A model generated the notes under the pieces. That model had not been told where the DNA came from and searched no databases. It was given only the letters and a program-made list of their open reading frames with translations. Position numbers and translations under genes: made by a program. Below are positions 25,146 through 33,879 of a stretch of DNA of 45,673 bases, in pieces (the stretch's first letter is position 1; each line of letters begins with the position of its first letter). Origin of the DNA: Thermotogota bacterium ADurb.Bin062 (GTDB lineage: Bacteria; Thermotogota; Thermotogae; MWEM01); NCBI GenBank assembly GCA_002071085.1, contig MWEM01000019.1:1-45673 (forward strand), in the 5' to 3' direction.

Positions 25146-26319
25146 CCCAACTTTCGACTAAAAGTGCTACAAACGGCGATATAAGCCACTTTCTCAAAAA
25201 AGCCGGCCACTACAATCGACGAGCTACCTCAGTCAGTTGCCGGTTCTTCAGCATTGGAACGCCCAGCTCTTTGTAGATATCCTCGTGAAGCGATTCCGGT
25301 TTTCCCGATACCCTCAAATGGTACACCTTATCCCCTTCGTCCCGAAAGACCGCCGTACACCGTTGATGGGTCGAGAGCGTTTTACGGATGGTCGACCATC
25401 GTCGATGGTCTCCCGTTTTCCTCAATCGTTGCTCGATCCGTTCAGCAGACGATACGCCAATATCGAAATAAACAAGTGCGCCTGCATCTGTCCTACGCAG
25501 GGCTTGGGCTTCTTTTCCGCCAGGGGTCGTCTCGCTCGTCACTGTATAGTACTGCGTAATGGAGGGATACCGTTCCCGGACTTTTTCTATCTTTTTATCC
25601 GTTTCACCCGTATCTTTCCAGATAACCTCTTCAGCGCTTCGAAAAACCGTCGCTCTCGTCGTTATACCACCGTATACGCGTATCCCTTCTCTTCCATCAA
25701 GTAGGCGTCAGACCACCGTCGCTTCCGCCAGCGCGCACTCCCGCGCACTCATCTGTGCCTCTTTCAGTATCCTGTTCAGTCCCAACGCCTTCGACGCCCG
25801 GTGCGCTACCACCTCTCCTCCCAAAGAACGCGTGTGCGTATCCACCGGTACGATCTCTTGCTGTTCCTGGCGAGCTCGCTTCTCTTCCCGTCTTCGTTCA
25901 AACCGCCCGTATTGTTCCGTGATTAGCGTCGCGATGTGTTCAATATCAGGGGCTTCCTCTTGAAAGGTACTCTGTCCGAAAAGTTTTCTTTCCAGACATC
26001 CCGCCAGTTCTTTCCTTCGTTCTTTCGGTAAAACAAAAGAACCCAGATGCATAATCGTTCTCTGCCGAGGTCCTTTCTCTGTTCGCACGGATTTCACGAG
26101 GACATATTTGGTATATATCTTTCCATTGGAGGTTCTTCGAGTTCTTGACTGACGTATGAACATAGGGATAGGGTGCCACGAAAAGCGAATCGTTTCCATT
26201 TATGCCCGATATCGTTACGCTATTAGGCCGCTACATTCTGAAAACCCAAAATTCTCAACGATTTCGTGTGGGTTTCAGCGTTGTTTTTTCTTTTTTTGCA
26301 AAACCGGTCGAAAGTCGGG
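25146..26319 (-). mobile_element. Internally deleted IS1634/IS4-type insertion element
   Basis: Inverted ends CCCAACTTTCGAC (25146-25158) and GTCGAAAGTCGGG (26307-26319) match at 12 of 13 bases and enclose remnants of one transposase. The flanks share TTAG, a possible short target duplication. At about 1.2 kb it is shorter than complete relatives, and the catalytic centre of the transposase is missing. The right end abuts half of a family A hairpin (TTTAGTTCGGC). Confidence 0.7.
25210..26163 (-). pseudogene. IS1634-family transposase remnant
   Basis: The N-terminal part (about 26163 down to 25708) begins MFIRQSRTRRTSNGKIYTKY and continues VKSVRTEKGPRQRTIMHLG, which is the family's N-terminus. 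A second part, in another frame (25542 down to 25210), has TIRKTLSTHQRCTAVFRD and SLHEDIYKELGVP, the family's C-terminus. Between them a short piece reads like ERYPSITQYYTVTSE. The catalytic DDE core, several hundred residues in intact members, is gone, with frameshifts. It cannot make an active transposase. Confidence 0.8.
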
Positions 26320-26324
26320 TTTAG

Positions 26325-26990
26325 TTCGGCACGTTTTTTGAAAGCGCCACTGGAAACGCTTTTCTGGGAATGCCGAACTTTAGTTCGGCCTGTTTTTGGG
26401 CTTTTCAGTAAGCTCTAGAGAGCCCATAAACTCTTACGCCGCGATGCTCGTGCGTGTTATCGTGGGGTAACCAGCGGGCTGACTTCGGAAACCCACGAAG
26501 TCTCGCGATCCGCCTTTTGTCTTTTTTACGCCGCCCCAGGAGCGCCCTGGGAACGCCGGACTTCAGTCTGGCATATCTTTTCAAAAGCGAAAGATGGTTT
26601 CGCACAGAGTACGCAAAGAACACAGAGAGAAGCTCTGGGAACGCCGAACTTCATAGGTTATCGCGGGGTAACCGAAGGGACCCCGCGATCCGTTCTTTCT
26701 CCATATTCAAACAAAACGTATTAGAAACCGATAGATCGAAAGTAAAAAAGAGTATCGCGCCGTCGCGAGAAAAAAGAGCGCTTACGCCGCGATGCTCTTG
26801 TACAGGTTATCGCGGGGTAACCGAAGGGACCCCGCGATCCGTTCTTTCTCCATATTCAAACAAAACGTATTAGAAACCGATAGATCGAAAGTAAAAAAGA
26901 GTATCGCGCCGTCGCGAGAAAAAAGAGCGCTTACGCCGCGATGCTTCGCATGGGATCGATGTCGCACAGAAGCTCAGCACCCAGAAGGCA
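26325..26990. repeat. Composite repeat block 4 with 149-bp tandem duplication
   Basis: Family A hairpins lie at 26372-26389 (stem GAAC) and 26555-26572 (stem GGAC). A long-loop family C lies at 26459-26509. Two copies of a 149-bp unit follow, each consisting of a family C palindrome (26660-26689 and 26809-26838), an identical spacer and a family B palindrome (26754-26793 and 26903-26942). The two units are practically identical. A family D tract lies near 26595-26635. No gene is seen. Confidence 0.85.
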
Positions 26991-27003
26991 TTCCCCGAGG
27001 AGG

Positions 27004-27630
27004 TCAGCAGCAGGTGATGAAATCCCCGCCGCCACATTCGCAGCAAGCGTCCAAACACCAAGCGGCTAAACACACCTGACAACAAGCTTGCGCCGGGTCA
27101 TGCTGCCGGTAGGGGTTCGCGTTGTGAGAAAAAATGGTGCCGGCGAAGAGCTGTTGATAAGCTTCACGGTACTCTGCGTTTCCAGGGTCCATCGTCACCG
27201 CTTGGTTAATATAGTACTTACCTTGATCGTAGTTCCCGTAGTTCACCTCGACGATCCCCATCAGATAGTACCACTCCGCGGTTCTTAGTGAGATAGATTG
27301 TAAGATCTCCCTCGCTTTGCTAAAACTCCGATTGTGGATATACATCCTGACGTCGCGTAACGTGCCGATAGACTCCGAGCGAGCAGATCGATCGGTCGAA
27401 TAACGGGGAGGCTCTTCACTTCTTGATCGATCATAATACGCGTTCCCTTTTTGGATGGCGTCGTAGGCTTCGTTAACCTCTTTCATCTTCTGTTCCGCCA
27501 ATTCCTTCATATAATCTTCTTTAAAACGGTCGGGGTGATACTTCTTCACCATATCCGTGTAGGCTTTTTTTATTTCCTCAGGGCTGGCAGTCTCCTCCAC
27601 TCCCAACACTTTGTACGGGTTTTGGCTCAT
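27004..27630 (-). CDS. DnaJ-domain protein with TPR-like middle and Cys-rich tail
   Basis: This 208-residue protein has an N-terminal J domain (about 4-65) with the HPD motif at 32-34 in KKYHPDRF, so it should stimulate an Hsp70. A linker rich in S, R and Y follows, then a TPR-like pair ([40 protein letters not shown], about 115-155). The tail carries nine cysteines in the last 26 residues ([11 protein letters not shown]...CCEC...CC), likely a metal site or palmitoyl-like anchor. The start is ATG 27630 after AAGGAGAAG, overlapping the DUF5685 stop by four bases. It is not a full DnaJ: no G/F or zinc-finger region. Confidence 0.88.
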   Translation of the reverse strand: MSQNPYKVLGVEETASPEEIKKAYTDMVKKYHPDRFKEDYMKELAEQKMKEVNEAYDAIQKGNAYYDRSRSEEPPRYSTDRSARSESIGTLRDVRMYIHNRSFSKAREILQSISLRTAEWYYLMGIVEVNYGNYDQGKYYINQAVTMDPGNAEYREAYQQLFAGTIFSHNANPYRQHDPAQACCQVCLAAWCLDACCECGGGDFITCC

Positions 27631-28511
27631 TTCTTCTCCTTCACGACGTTTTTTTTGGCGATACGAGCGCACGCGCAGGGGATCGTACGGAATATTATAT
27701 CATCGATCTCCACGGAATAGAGGCCCAACCGCATCCGAAAAAGGCGATACTCGCTCATTATATGCTCCGATAGCAAACGCAGTCTAACGGCCTCTTGAGA
27801 ACCGATCGATTCGTATGCCTTCTCCAGGGAATCGGACGACAACAGGGTCTCTTTGTATCTATAAATCAGCGGGTTGTAGCGCTTGGCCCTGAAGTCGTTC
27901 TGCAGGTCATCGAGCGCGTCGATACAGTATACCCACCGTCCCAAAACCCGACTGAAATGTATCATCGGTTCCGGAGGCTCGAGCCCACTCCCCGCGCTCA
28001 CCTCCAAAAAAAGTGCCGCGAGTAGCTCTCCAAAGAGGGCGGAGATGGCGTCCACGTCGTCGACCTTTCCCCCTTCGAGGAGCCGAATCGATTCATAGGC
28101 ATCGCTCACTAACCGCGAATACCCTTTGAACACGTTTCCGGCACGGCTCTCCAGATACCGCAAACCGATTCTGCGCACCGGTCTGAAACGCTCTTCGTCG
28201 GCTATATCGTCCGACAATTTTCCGGCGAGCAGCGCCATATTCAGATGCGCGCACAGGCTCATCGTGGGGCTCGATTTGAAGACCGCCTGTTTACGAAACG
28301 GGTGTATCAGACAGGTTTCACGTCGGATACTCACATCGGCGCCTTGAAGCGCATTGAGGAGGAGCGCGAAAAACGCCATCTCATAGGATAACCCCGCGCG
28401 AAAGGGCAAACCGTACTCCGATTGAATAGTCTTGCACAAGCAACAATAGTGCGCGCGAAAGAGGGTGTAATCGTGATGCGGGCTCTTCAACGGGCGGAGA
28501 TACCCGTACAT
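27627..28511 (-). CDS. DUF5685 family protein
   Basis: This 294-residue protein begins MYGYLRP and has the cysteine cluster C23, C24, C26 in [11 protein letters not shown], followed by [17 protein letters not shown], which is the pattern of DUF5685. Further cysteines (about C67 and C87) could complete a metal site. Its function is unknown. It is largely helical and soluble. It overlaps the L7Ae-like gene by one base and the DnaJ gene by four, so the three are translated together. A DUF5685-DnaJ neighbourhood is familiar from Firmicutes, from memory and unverified here. Confidence 0.82.
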   Translation of the reverse strand: MYGYLRPLKSPHHDYTLFRAHYCCLCKTIQSEYGLPFRAGLSYEMAFFALLLNALQGADVSIRRETCLIHPFRKQAVFKSSPTMSLCAHLNMALLAGKLSDDIADEERFRPVRRIGLRYLESRAGNVFKGYSRLVSDAYESIRLLEGGKVDDVDAISALFGELLAALFLEVSAGSGLEPPEPMIHFSRVLGRWVYCIDALDDLQNDFRAKRYNPLIYRYKETLLSSDSLEKAYESIGSQEAVRLRLLSEHIMSEYRLFRMRLGLYSVEIDDIIFRTIPCACARIAKKNVVKEKK

Positions 28512-28858
28512 TACGATAAGCCGAGTTTCGCCACTAGACCGTCAATCAGTCGATCATCCGCAATCGCTACGGCGCTGACCTCGGTTTTTCCGATCGCCTT
28601 CGCCAGAAGCGTTTTCGGGGTATGGCACAGGTAAAGGATCTTTGCGCCCGCATAGGAACCGCGATGCATCCAATCCTTTTTTTGACCTTCGCTGATGTCA
28701 CACGCCAAAATCAAGAGCTTTTTCGTGATCTTCGGCGTTTTCAGATAGCTCTTGATATGGTCTTTTCCGACGACGATCTTTTTCGTTTTGGCCGCGATAC
28801 CCAAAAATCCGGCCAGTTCCTGGTCTTTTTTTATTTCGTAGTAACCCTCAAATCCCAT
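28511..28858 (-). CDS. L7Ae/L30e/S12e/Gadd45-type RNA-binding protein
   Basis: This 115-residue protein has the L7Ae-like alpha/beta pattern: LGIAAKTKKIVVGKDHIKSYL, KKLLILACDISEGQKKDWMHR, AKILYLCHTPKTLLAKAIGK, EVSAVAIADDRLIDGL. Such proteins (YlxQ, RplGB) bind RNA kink-turns. GAGGAGAAG precedes the ATG. The N-terminal MGFEGYYEIKKDQE is an addition. It leads the three-gene operon with DUF5685 and DnaJ, an unexpected partnership. Confidence 0.8.
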   Translation of the reverse strand: MGFEGYYEIKKDQELAGFLGIAAKTKKIVVGKDHIKSYLKTPKITKKLLILACDISEGQKKDWMHRGSYAGAKILYLCHTPKTLLAKAIGKTEVSAVAIADDRLIDGLVAKLGLS

Positions 28859-28891
28859 TCTCTTCTCCTCGATATCCCGCTCCTTCCAGGA

Positions 28892-28900
28892 ATCTTACCA
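28892..28900 (-). promoter_or_regulatory. Extended -10 promoter of the L7Ae-DUF5685-DnaJ operon
   Basis: On the minus strand this reads TGG TAAGAT, about 34 bases before the L7Ae-like start, back to back with the + strand promoter at 28928-28936. Confidence 0.4.
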
Positions 28901-28927
28901 TAAATGCGACGATTTCCAGCGTTTTTT

Positions 28928-28936
28928 TGGTATAAT
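28928..28936 (+). promoter_or_regulatory. Extended -10 promoter of the FAD-subunit gene
   Basis: TGG TATAAT lies 34 bases before the ATG at 28971. No -35 element is seen. Confidence 0.55.
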
Positions 28937-28970
28937 CTTCATCATAGGTCATCTGCCAGGGGATGAAAAT

Positions 28971-29807
28971 ATGGAAACTTTACACGTCGTCTACCCGGAA
29001 ACAGAGCAGGCGTTCATAGAATCACTCGAGGAGCGCTCTGCGATCCTGAACGGGGGCACCGATATCCACGTGAAAATACGCGCTGGGAAATGGCCGTACA
29101 CCCGATTGGTCAGCTTGGAGCGGGTAGAAACCCTGAAGGGTATTTCGCAAGAAGGTAAATACATCCGTATCCGTTGCCGCACAACCTTTTCCGATCTGCT
29201 CGCCAATCCGCTGATCGCGCAGCATTTCCCGCTTCTATACCAGGCCGCCTACGAGGTCGGATCCAATCAGATCCGTAACCGTGGAACCCTCGTCGGCAAT
29301 ATCGTCAACGCCTCGCCGGCCGGAGACGGCATTCTCGCGCTCTCGGTCTACGACGCGTGGCTAGAAATATGGTCGCGGAAAGGGCAAAAACGCTTGGCTC
29401 AGATTCATGAATTCATCCTCTCACCCGGAAAGACCGTGCTGAAAGCCGACGAATTCGTTCACTCCGTTATTTTACAGAAACCGACGAAACCCCTTCGAGC
29501 GCTTTTCTACAAAGTCGGCCAGAGGAAGGCAATGGCGATCGCGATTGCGAGTATGGGAGTCCTGTTGGAAACGAAACACGATAGGATCAAAGAAATACGG
29601 ATCGCCTTCGGCTCGGTCGCCCCGACCGTGGTGAGAATCCCCGAAATAGAGGAACGGGCCTTCGACCAAACGTTGAACGAAGCCACGGTGGAGAGTTGGA
29701 TGCCGTTTCTTGAAAAGCACGTCGTGCCGATCGACGATATCCGATCGACCGCCAAATATCGAAAAGAGGTTTGCCAGCGCCTGCTATACAAAATTCTCGA
29801 TCTCTGA
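28971..29807 (+). CDS. FAD-binding subunit of a molybdenum hydroxylase (xanthine dehydrogenase medium-chain type)
   Basis: This 278-residue protein has the FAD_binding_5/CO_deh_flav_C layout. The FAD contacts are NGGTD (27-31) and NQIRNRGTLVGNIVNASPAGD (about 99-119). FYKVGQRKAMAIAIAS belongs to the C-terminal half. Such subunits normally sit beside a 2Fe-2S subunit and a large molybdopterin subunit; neither is near. It may serve partners encoded elsewhere or act alone. It has its own promoter, and no terminator is seen after it. Confidence 0.9.
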   Translation: METLHVVYPETEQAFIESLEERSAILNGGTDIHVKIRAGKWPYTRLVSLERVETLKGISQEGKYIRIRCRTTFSDLLANPLIAQHFPLLYQAAYEVGSNQIRNRGTLVGNIVNASPAGDGILALSVYDAWLEIWSRKGQKRLAQIHEFILSPGKTVLKADEFVHSVILQKPTKPLRALFYKVGQRKAMAIAIASMGVLLETKHDRIKEIRIAFGSVAPTVVRIPEIEERAFDQTLNEATVESWMPFLEKHVVPIDDIRSTAKYRKEVCQRLLYKILDL

Positions 29808-29844
29808 GCCCTCCCGCGAGACGAATAATACATATATTGTATAG

Positions 29845-29872
29845 TTGAATATTTGTACTATTGTGGTATAAT
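29845..29872 (+). promoter_or_regulatory. Promoter of the SDR gene
   Basis: TTGAAT (29845-29850) and extended -10 TGG TATAAT (29864-29872) are separated by 16 bases between the hexamers, 30 bases before the ATG. This is one of the few promoters here with a recognisable -35. Confidence 0.65.
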
Positions 29873-29901
29873 CCGTCTATCTTACATTTGGAGGGGTTAT
29901 T

Positions 29902-30891
29902 ATGGTATTGGTGACCGGGGCGACCGGGCACATAGGGAATGTGTTGGTGAAATATCTCGTGGCATCCGGGGAGAAGGTGCGGGCCTTATACGCTCCCGGT
30001 GACGATCCCTCCCCGCTGAAAGGATTGCAGGTAGAGGGTAGAGAGATTGATATTCTGGACTATGAGGCGCTTCGAGCCGCAATCACAGGAGTCGACATCG
30101 TTTTCCATTTGGCGGGTTTGATCTCTATCCTCCCCTTCCATCAGAAGCGAGTCTACGACATCAACGTCGGCGGTACGGAAAACATCATCCGCGCCTGCAA
30201 AGAGACGGGTGTCCGGAAACTCCTCTACGTGAGTTCCATTCACGCCTTCGAAGACAAAAAGAGGACGTTAAAAATGGATGAACGAAACGCTATCGACCCG
30301 GCCAAGACCTCCGGCTCCTACGGCAAGTCTAAGGCAATAGCGACTCTTAAGGTAGAAGAGGCAGTTCGAGATGGCTTGAACGCCGTGATTGTCTGCCCCA
30401 CCGGCGTGATCGGGCCCTACGACTACAAGCTGTCGGAGCTAGGGCGTTTGTTCATCGACGTGGCGAAGGGATCGATGCCCTTCAGCGTGAAAGGCGCCTT
30501 CGACTTCGTGGACGTGCAGGATGTGGCGCAGGGAATTCTACTGGCCGCAAAACAGGGAAGGACTGGTGAACGGTACATCCTCGGCGGAACACAGATCGAG
30601 ATTAACGAACTGATCGGGCTCATCGAGAAGGCAGTCGGAACTTGCCGAAAGCGCGTCGTGGTGCCGACCGGACTCGCCTATTTCGCTTCTTTCTTCACGG
30701 GGCTCCACGCTCTCATATGGAAAAAGAAACCCCGTTTTACGACCTATTCCATTTCAACGGTTTCTATGTGGAACACATACTCTCACGAAAAAGCCTCCCG
30801 AGAGATAGACTATCGACCTAGACCGATCGAGAAAACCGTTCGAGAAACGCTGGACTGGTTGCGCCAGGAAGGGCATCTGTCTTCAAGGTAA
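29902..30891 (+). CDS. Extended SDR NAD(P)-dependent epimerase/reductase
   Basis: This 329-residue protein is an extended short-chain dehydrogenase. The nucleotide loop is TGATGHIG (5-12), the catalytic pair is Y140 and K144 in SYGKSK, and the Ser is in YVSSIHAF near 111-112. VVCPTGVIGPYDY and DFVDVQDVAQGI are typical of the dihydroflavonol-reductase/HpnA branch. Its substrate is unknown. The ATG follows GGAGGGG. It converges with the MFS gene after eight bases. Confidence 0.9.
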   Translation: MVLVTGATGHIGNVLVKYLVASGEKVRALYAPGDDPSPLKGLQVEGREIDILDYEALRAAITGVDIVFHLAGLISILPFHQKRVYDINVGGTENIIRACKETGVRKLLYVSSIHAFEDKKRTLKMDERNAIDPAKTSGSYGKSKAIATLKVEEAVRDGLNAVIVCPTGVIGPYDYKLSELGRLFIDVAKGSMPFSVKGAFDFVDVQDVAQGILLAAKQGRTGERYILGGTQIEINELIGLIEKAVGTCRKRVVVPTGLAYFASFFTGLHALIWKKKPRFTTYSISTVSMWNTYSHEKASREIDYRPRPIEKTVRETLDWLRQEGHLSSR

Positions 30892-30899
30892 GCGGCCGG

Positions 30900-32057
30900 C
30901 TATTCCCTCTTTCGAGTCATACGATAAAGAATGACGGAGCAAACGAACGTACACACGAAATAGATGAAGATCGAGAAGAACCCTGCCCGTATTCCGAAGC
31001 GCTCGCTCGTGGCGCCTACCAGGTACCCAGACGCGAACCCGCCCAAAGCGCCCATCGACGCGAACACACCCAACGCGTACCCCTTGCCGGCGTCGATGTG
31101 TTGAACGAGAAGCGCCTGAAAAGTGGGATATATCGATGAGTGAACGATTCCAGCGAGGAAAGTCATTCCGTAAAAATAGAAAAGCGGTCGCGCGGGAATC
31201 TGGTTCAAGAGGACGATTGGCAACCCGAGCGAGGTGACCAGGAGCAACCAACGGTAAGGGCTAAACCGTTCCACGAAGGCGGCGGAGACAAGCCTTCCGA
31301 TGAACAAACCGATCCAAAAGAAGGTCGGCAGGAAGGCGGCCGCGGTGGGCGCGTACTCGAAGATGTCCACTGCGTAGGTAGGCGCCCATGAGCTGATTGC
31401 TAATTCCGAGGCGACGTAAAATGCGACACCGATCCCGATGATCCAGAAAAAGGGAGAGGTAAAAAACCGCAGGCCCTCTTTTGACTCGATCTTCGAAGGC
31501 CGGAACTCGCCTTCTATTTTTAGGGTTAGGATAAGGTAGAGATCCAGGACGAAAAAGACGATCATACCCCCGAACAGGAAGCGCCAATTCAAATCGAAAT
31601 GCGTCAAGAGGGAGAAAACGACGGGTGAGGCCAGCGCCCCAAGCGAAAAGAACGAGTGTAGCAAGTTGAGCAGCCGGGCGGTCTTTTTAGAAAAGAAGGA
31701 GGCGAGCGGCGGTATCCCCGTTTCTAAGAAAGAACAGCCGAAACCGACGAGAAAGTTGCCGAACCCGAAAACCGGGAGCGTCTTTGCGGTGATCAGCAAA
31801 AACAAACCTACCGGGGCGAGGACGAGTCCCAGCGTGTTAGTTATTTTTAATGAAAGCTTCTCTACGCTAATCCCACCGCACAAAGAGCCCAGCAAGAATC
31901 CGATAGAGTTCATCGTGAGGACGATACCAATCGCTTCGTAATTGAGTTGGAACTCTGCGCGGATGATCGGTATCGCCACGGAGAATCCGGTGGAAAATAG
32001 ACCCAGAAGAAGATAAGAAAAGAAACCATGAAGCATGAACTTTCGGGTATTACTCAC
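30900..32057 (-). CDS. MFS transporter
   Basis: This 385-residue membrane protein has about twelve helices in two halves with a central cytoplasmic loop (IEGEFRPSKIESKEG). The pattern GSLCGG in the 2-3 loop and the repeats GLFIGRLVSAAFVERF and GALGGFASGYLVGATSERFG are MFS type. The substrate is not predictable; the FucP/NarK-like branch is possible. The start is GTG 32057 after GGAAGGTGA. It is the last gene of a three-gene operon, 34 bases after the flippase-like gene. Confidence 0.9.
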   Translation of the reverse strand: MSNTRKFMLHGFFSYLLLGLFSTGFSVAIPIIRAEFQLNYEAIGIVLTMNSIGFLLGSLCGGISVEKLSLKITNTLGLVLAPVGLFLLITAKTLPVFGFGNFLVGFGCSFLETGIPPLASFFSKKTARLLNLLHSFFSLGALASPVVFSLLTHFDLNWRFLFGGMIVFFVLDLYLILTLKIEGEFRPSKIESKEGLRFFTSPFFWIIGIGVAFYVASELAISSWAPTYAVDIFEYAPTAAAFLPTFFWIGLFIGRLVSAAFVERFSPYRWLLLVTSLGLPIVLLNQIPARPLFYFYGMTFLAGIVHSSIYPTFQALLVQHIDAGKGYALGVFASMGALGGFASGYLVGATSERFGIRAGFFSIFIYFVCTFVCSVILYRMTRKRE

Positions 32058-32091
32058 TGGTCACCTTCCGCGAATAATCGACTATTTACTG

Positions 32092-33147
32092 TTATGGAGT
32101 GCGATTCACGCTCTCTTTGACCGGCCACTCTTGGCTGAGCGCCGGGTGTCGGACTTTTATCTTCCGGTAAATCCAAACCGATAAGAGGCCTAAAGCCGAG
32201 ATTTCGAAATAGTAGGTGCAAAATCGCCAAAGGACCAATCCGGCGGAAATTTTTTCGATAGGACCGAACTGGCCCAAAAACAGAATAAAGATGTATTCTA
32301 TGCCCCCCGAAGTCCCGGGAGTGGGCACGACGGACGCGGTAATCTCCATATTCGATAACTGGAAAAACAATGGAAGTGACAGATGGATTTTGAAGCCCTC
32401 AAGGATCACGGCCGCGCTGAGAATGTGCAGGAAGAATTGGGCGATAGAGCACAATGTGATCGCCAAAAGATGCCCCGGATGCTGCTTATACTCTGAGAAG
32501 GTATCGTTGAATTGATGGACCTTCTCGAGCACCTTACCTCTCCACTTATCTCGATTTTTCACGAGGCGTATCTTGCATAAAAGTAGAAGAACGCCGTCCA
32601 CCGTCCAAAGGGCGAGTTTCCTATTCATTCCGAACAAAAAGATGATGAAGAACAGCGATCCGTTGAGAAAAGACCCGAGCAACAAGGCAGAGAGAGTGAT
32701 ACTGGTTAAGTACCCGCGGCAGAAGACCGCCCCGAAAAGGCCCAGCCCAGTCAACATGGCTTGGAAAATCAGCGATTTCATCAGGATAGCGGCGGTGGAC
32801 ACGCCCGCATCGATCTCGTGTTTGGTGAGGTAATAGATGGCGAACGGTTGCCCACCGCTATAAAAAGGCGTCAGTAAATTAAAAAAGTGCGTGACGATCG
32901 ACGTTTTTATGGCCAACCACATAGAAATTTGCCTACGCGGCTTCAAGGCCACAACCAACGAGAGGGCTTCGAATAGCCACCGTGAAAAGGCGACGAAGAT
33001 GGCGCTCAGGATATAGGGAACGGGGTATCGGACGATATGGGATTTGACCACATCGAACCCGTTCGCGTTCATGATCAGCCCGAGCACCACCAACCCAAGG
33101 ATCGTTGAAAGGATGAACCATTGGATGATCCGAGGGGTTTTTTTCAA
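32092..33147 (-). CDS. Flippase-like / lysylphosphatidylglycerol synthase TM-domain (UPF0104) protein
   Basis: This 351-residue protein has about eight hydrophobic helices and the family features THFFNLLTPFYSGGQPFAIYYL and VVPTPGTSGGIEYIFILFLG. Relatives (YbhN, AglD, MprF membrane half) move or modify lipids. There is no soluble synthase domain. The start is a TTG at 33147, which overlaps the upstream stop as TTGA and follows GGAGGGGG. The longer frame to 33273 would lie inside the upstream gene and is rejected. Confidence 0.87.
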   Translation of the reverse strand: MKKTPRIIQWFILSTILGLVVLGLIMNANGFDVVKSHIVRYPVPYILSAIFVAFSRWLFEALSLVVALKPRRQISMWLAIKTSIVTHFFNLLTPFYSGGQPFAIYYLTKHEIDAGVSTAAILMKSLIFQAMLTGLGLFGAVFCRGYLTSITLSALLLGSFLNGSLFFIIFLFGMNRKLALWTVDGVLLLLCKIRLVKNRDKWRGKVLEKVHQFNDTFSEYKQHPGHLLAITLCSIAQFFLHILSAAVILEGFKIHLSLPLFFQLSNMEITASVVPTPGTSGGIEYIFILFLGQFGPIEKISAGLVLWRFCTYYFEISALGLLSVWIYRKIKVRHPALSQEWPVKESVNRTP

Positions 33148-33749
33148 AGCGCCCCCTCCGGCAAGCACAGGATCTCCCGTATACGTATCTGGAAGAAAAG
33201 ATCGCTGTGAGCCGATTTGATCACCATGGCGGTGTCCAGCCCTCTGCCGGTTCCCCCAGCCGCCACAACCCAACGGTTTGGGGCGACGAGTCCCGCGTCC
33301 GTCGCCATCACGGTGTCCTCGAAGAGTACCTTCGTCCCCGGAGAAAAAATGCGCAGCGTGTCAGCGATGAGCCGATGGGGATAGGCGCCTCCGTAGGCGT
33401 TCGAAACGGCCTTTTCCAACCCGGTGAATAGGTGTGTCCCAAAGAACAGTCCGTACCCTCTGTCGCGTATCTTTTTTTGTGTCTCGTCTGGGATCTCGTT
33501 CTTTCCCGCTTCTCTGAATCCGTAGCGATGACCGACGACGATGAGGTGGATTTGGGGGTGGGCGGACAGCAGGTCTAACGCCAGCAGCGCGGAACGCCCG
33601 GTCGTCGAGGGAATGATTAAAGTGGGCGATTCCGATTCTACGGTTGAAAGGTCCCAATTCAAAAGTCTCTCGACACAGCGTTCCAACGTCTTTCGCGTGC
33701 AGTCGGAACCAGCGGTTTCGTAATAAACGGTTGTTCGTTCTTTCATCAT
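33144..33749 (-). CDS. Pyruvate kinase C-terminal (alpha/beta) domain-like protein
   Basis: This 201-residue stand-alone domain resembles the C-terminal alpha/beta domain of pyruvate kinase: TLIIPSTTGRSALLALDLLS, IHLIVVGHRYGFREAGKNEIP, MATDAGLV and WVVAAGGTGRGLDTAMVIKSA. It lacks the catalytic barrel. In other bacteria similar proteins are annotated 'pyruvate kinase alpha/beta domain-containing' with unknown role. The ATG at 33749 fits GGAGGGAG (six-base gap). It leads an operon with a flippase-like and an MFS protein. Confidence 0.82.
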   Translation of the reverse strand: MMKERTTVYYETAGSDCTRKTLERCVERLLNWDLSTVESESPTLIIPSTTGRSALLALDLLSAHPQIHLIVVGHRYGFREAGKNEIPDETQKKIRDRGYGLFFGTHLFTGLEKAVSNAYGGAYPHRLIADTLRIFSPGTKVLFEDTVMATDAGLVAPNRWVVAAGGTGRGLDTAMVIKSAHSDLFFQIRIREILCLPEGAL

Positions 33750-33879
33750 AGATGTCTCCCTCCTCAAGTCCCCTATTATATACTACCGAGGGTTCAAACG
33801 GTACACGAAGTGTGAGTATTATATCGAGGGGGAAAAAGAGGAAAGAAGAAGAGGGAAAAAACGGGATCACGTACGAATA

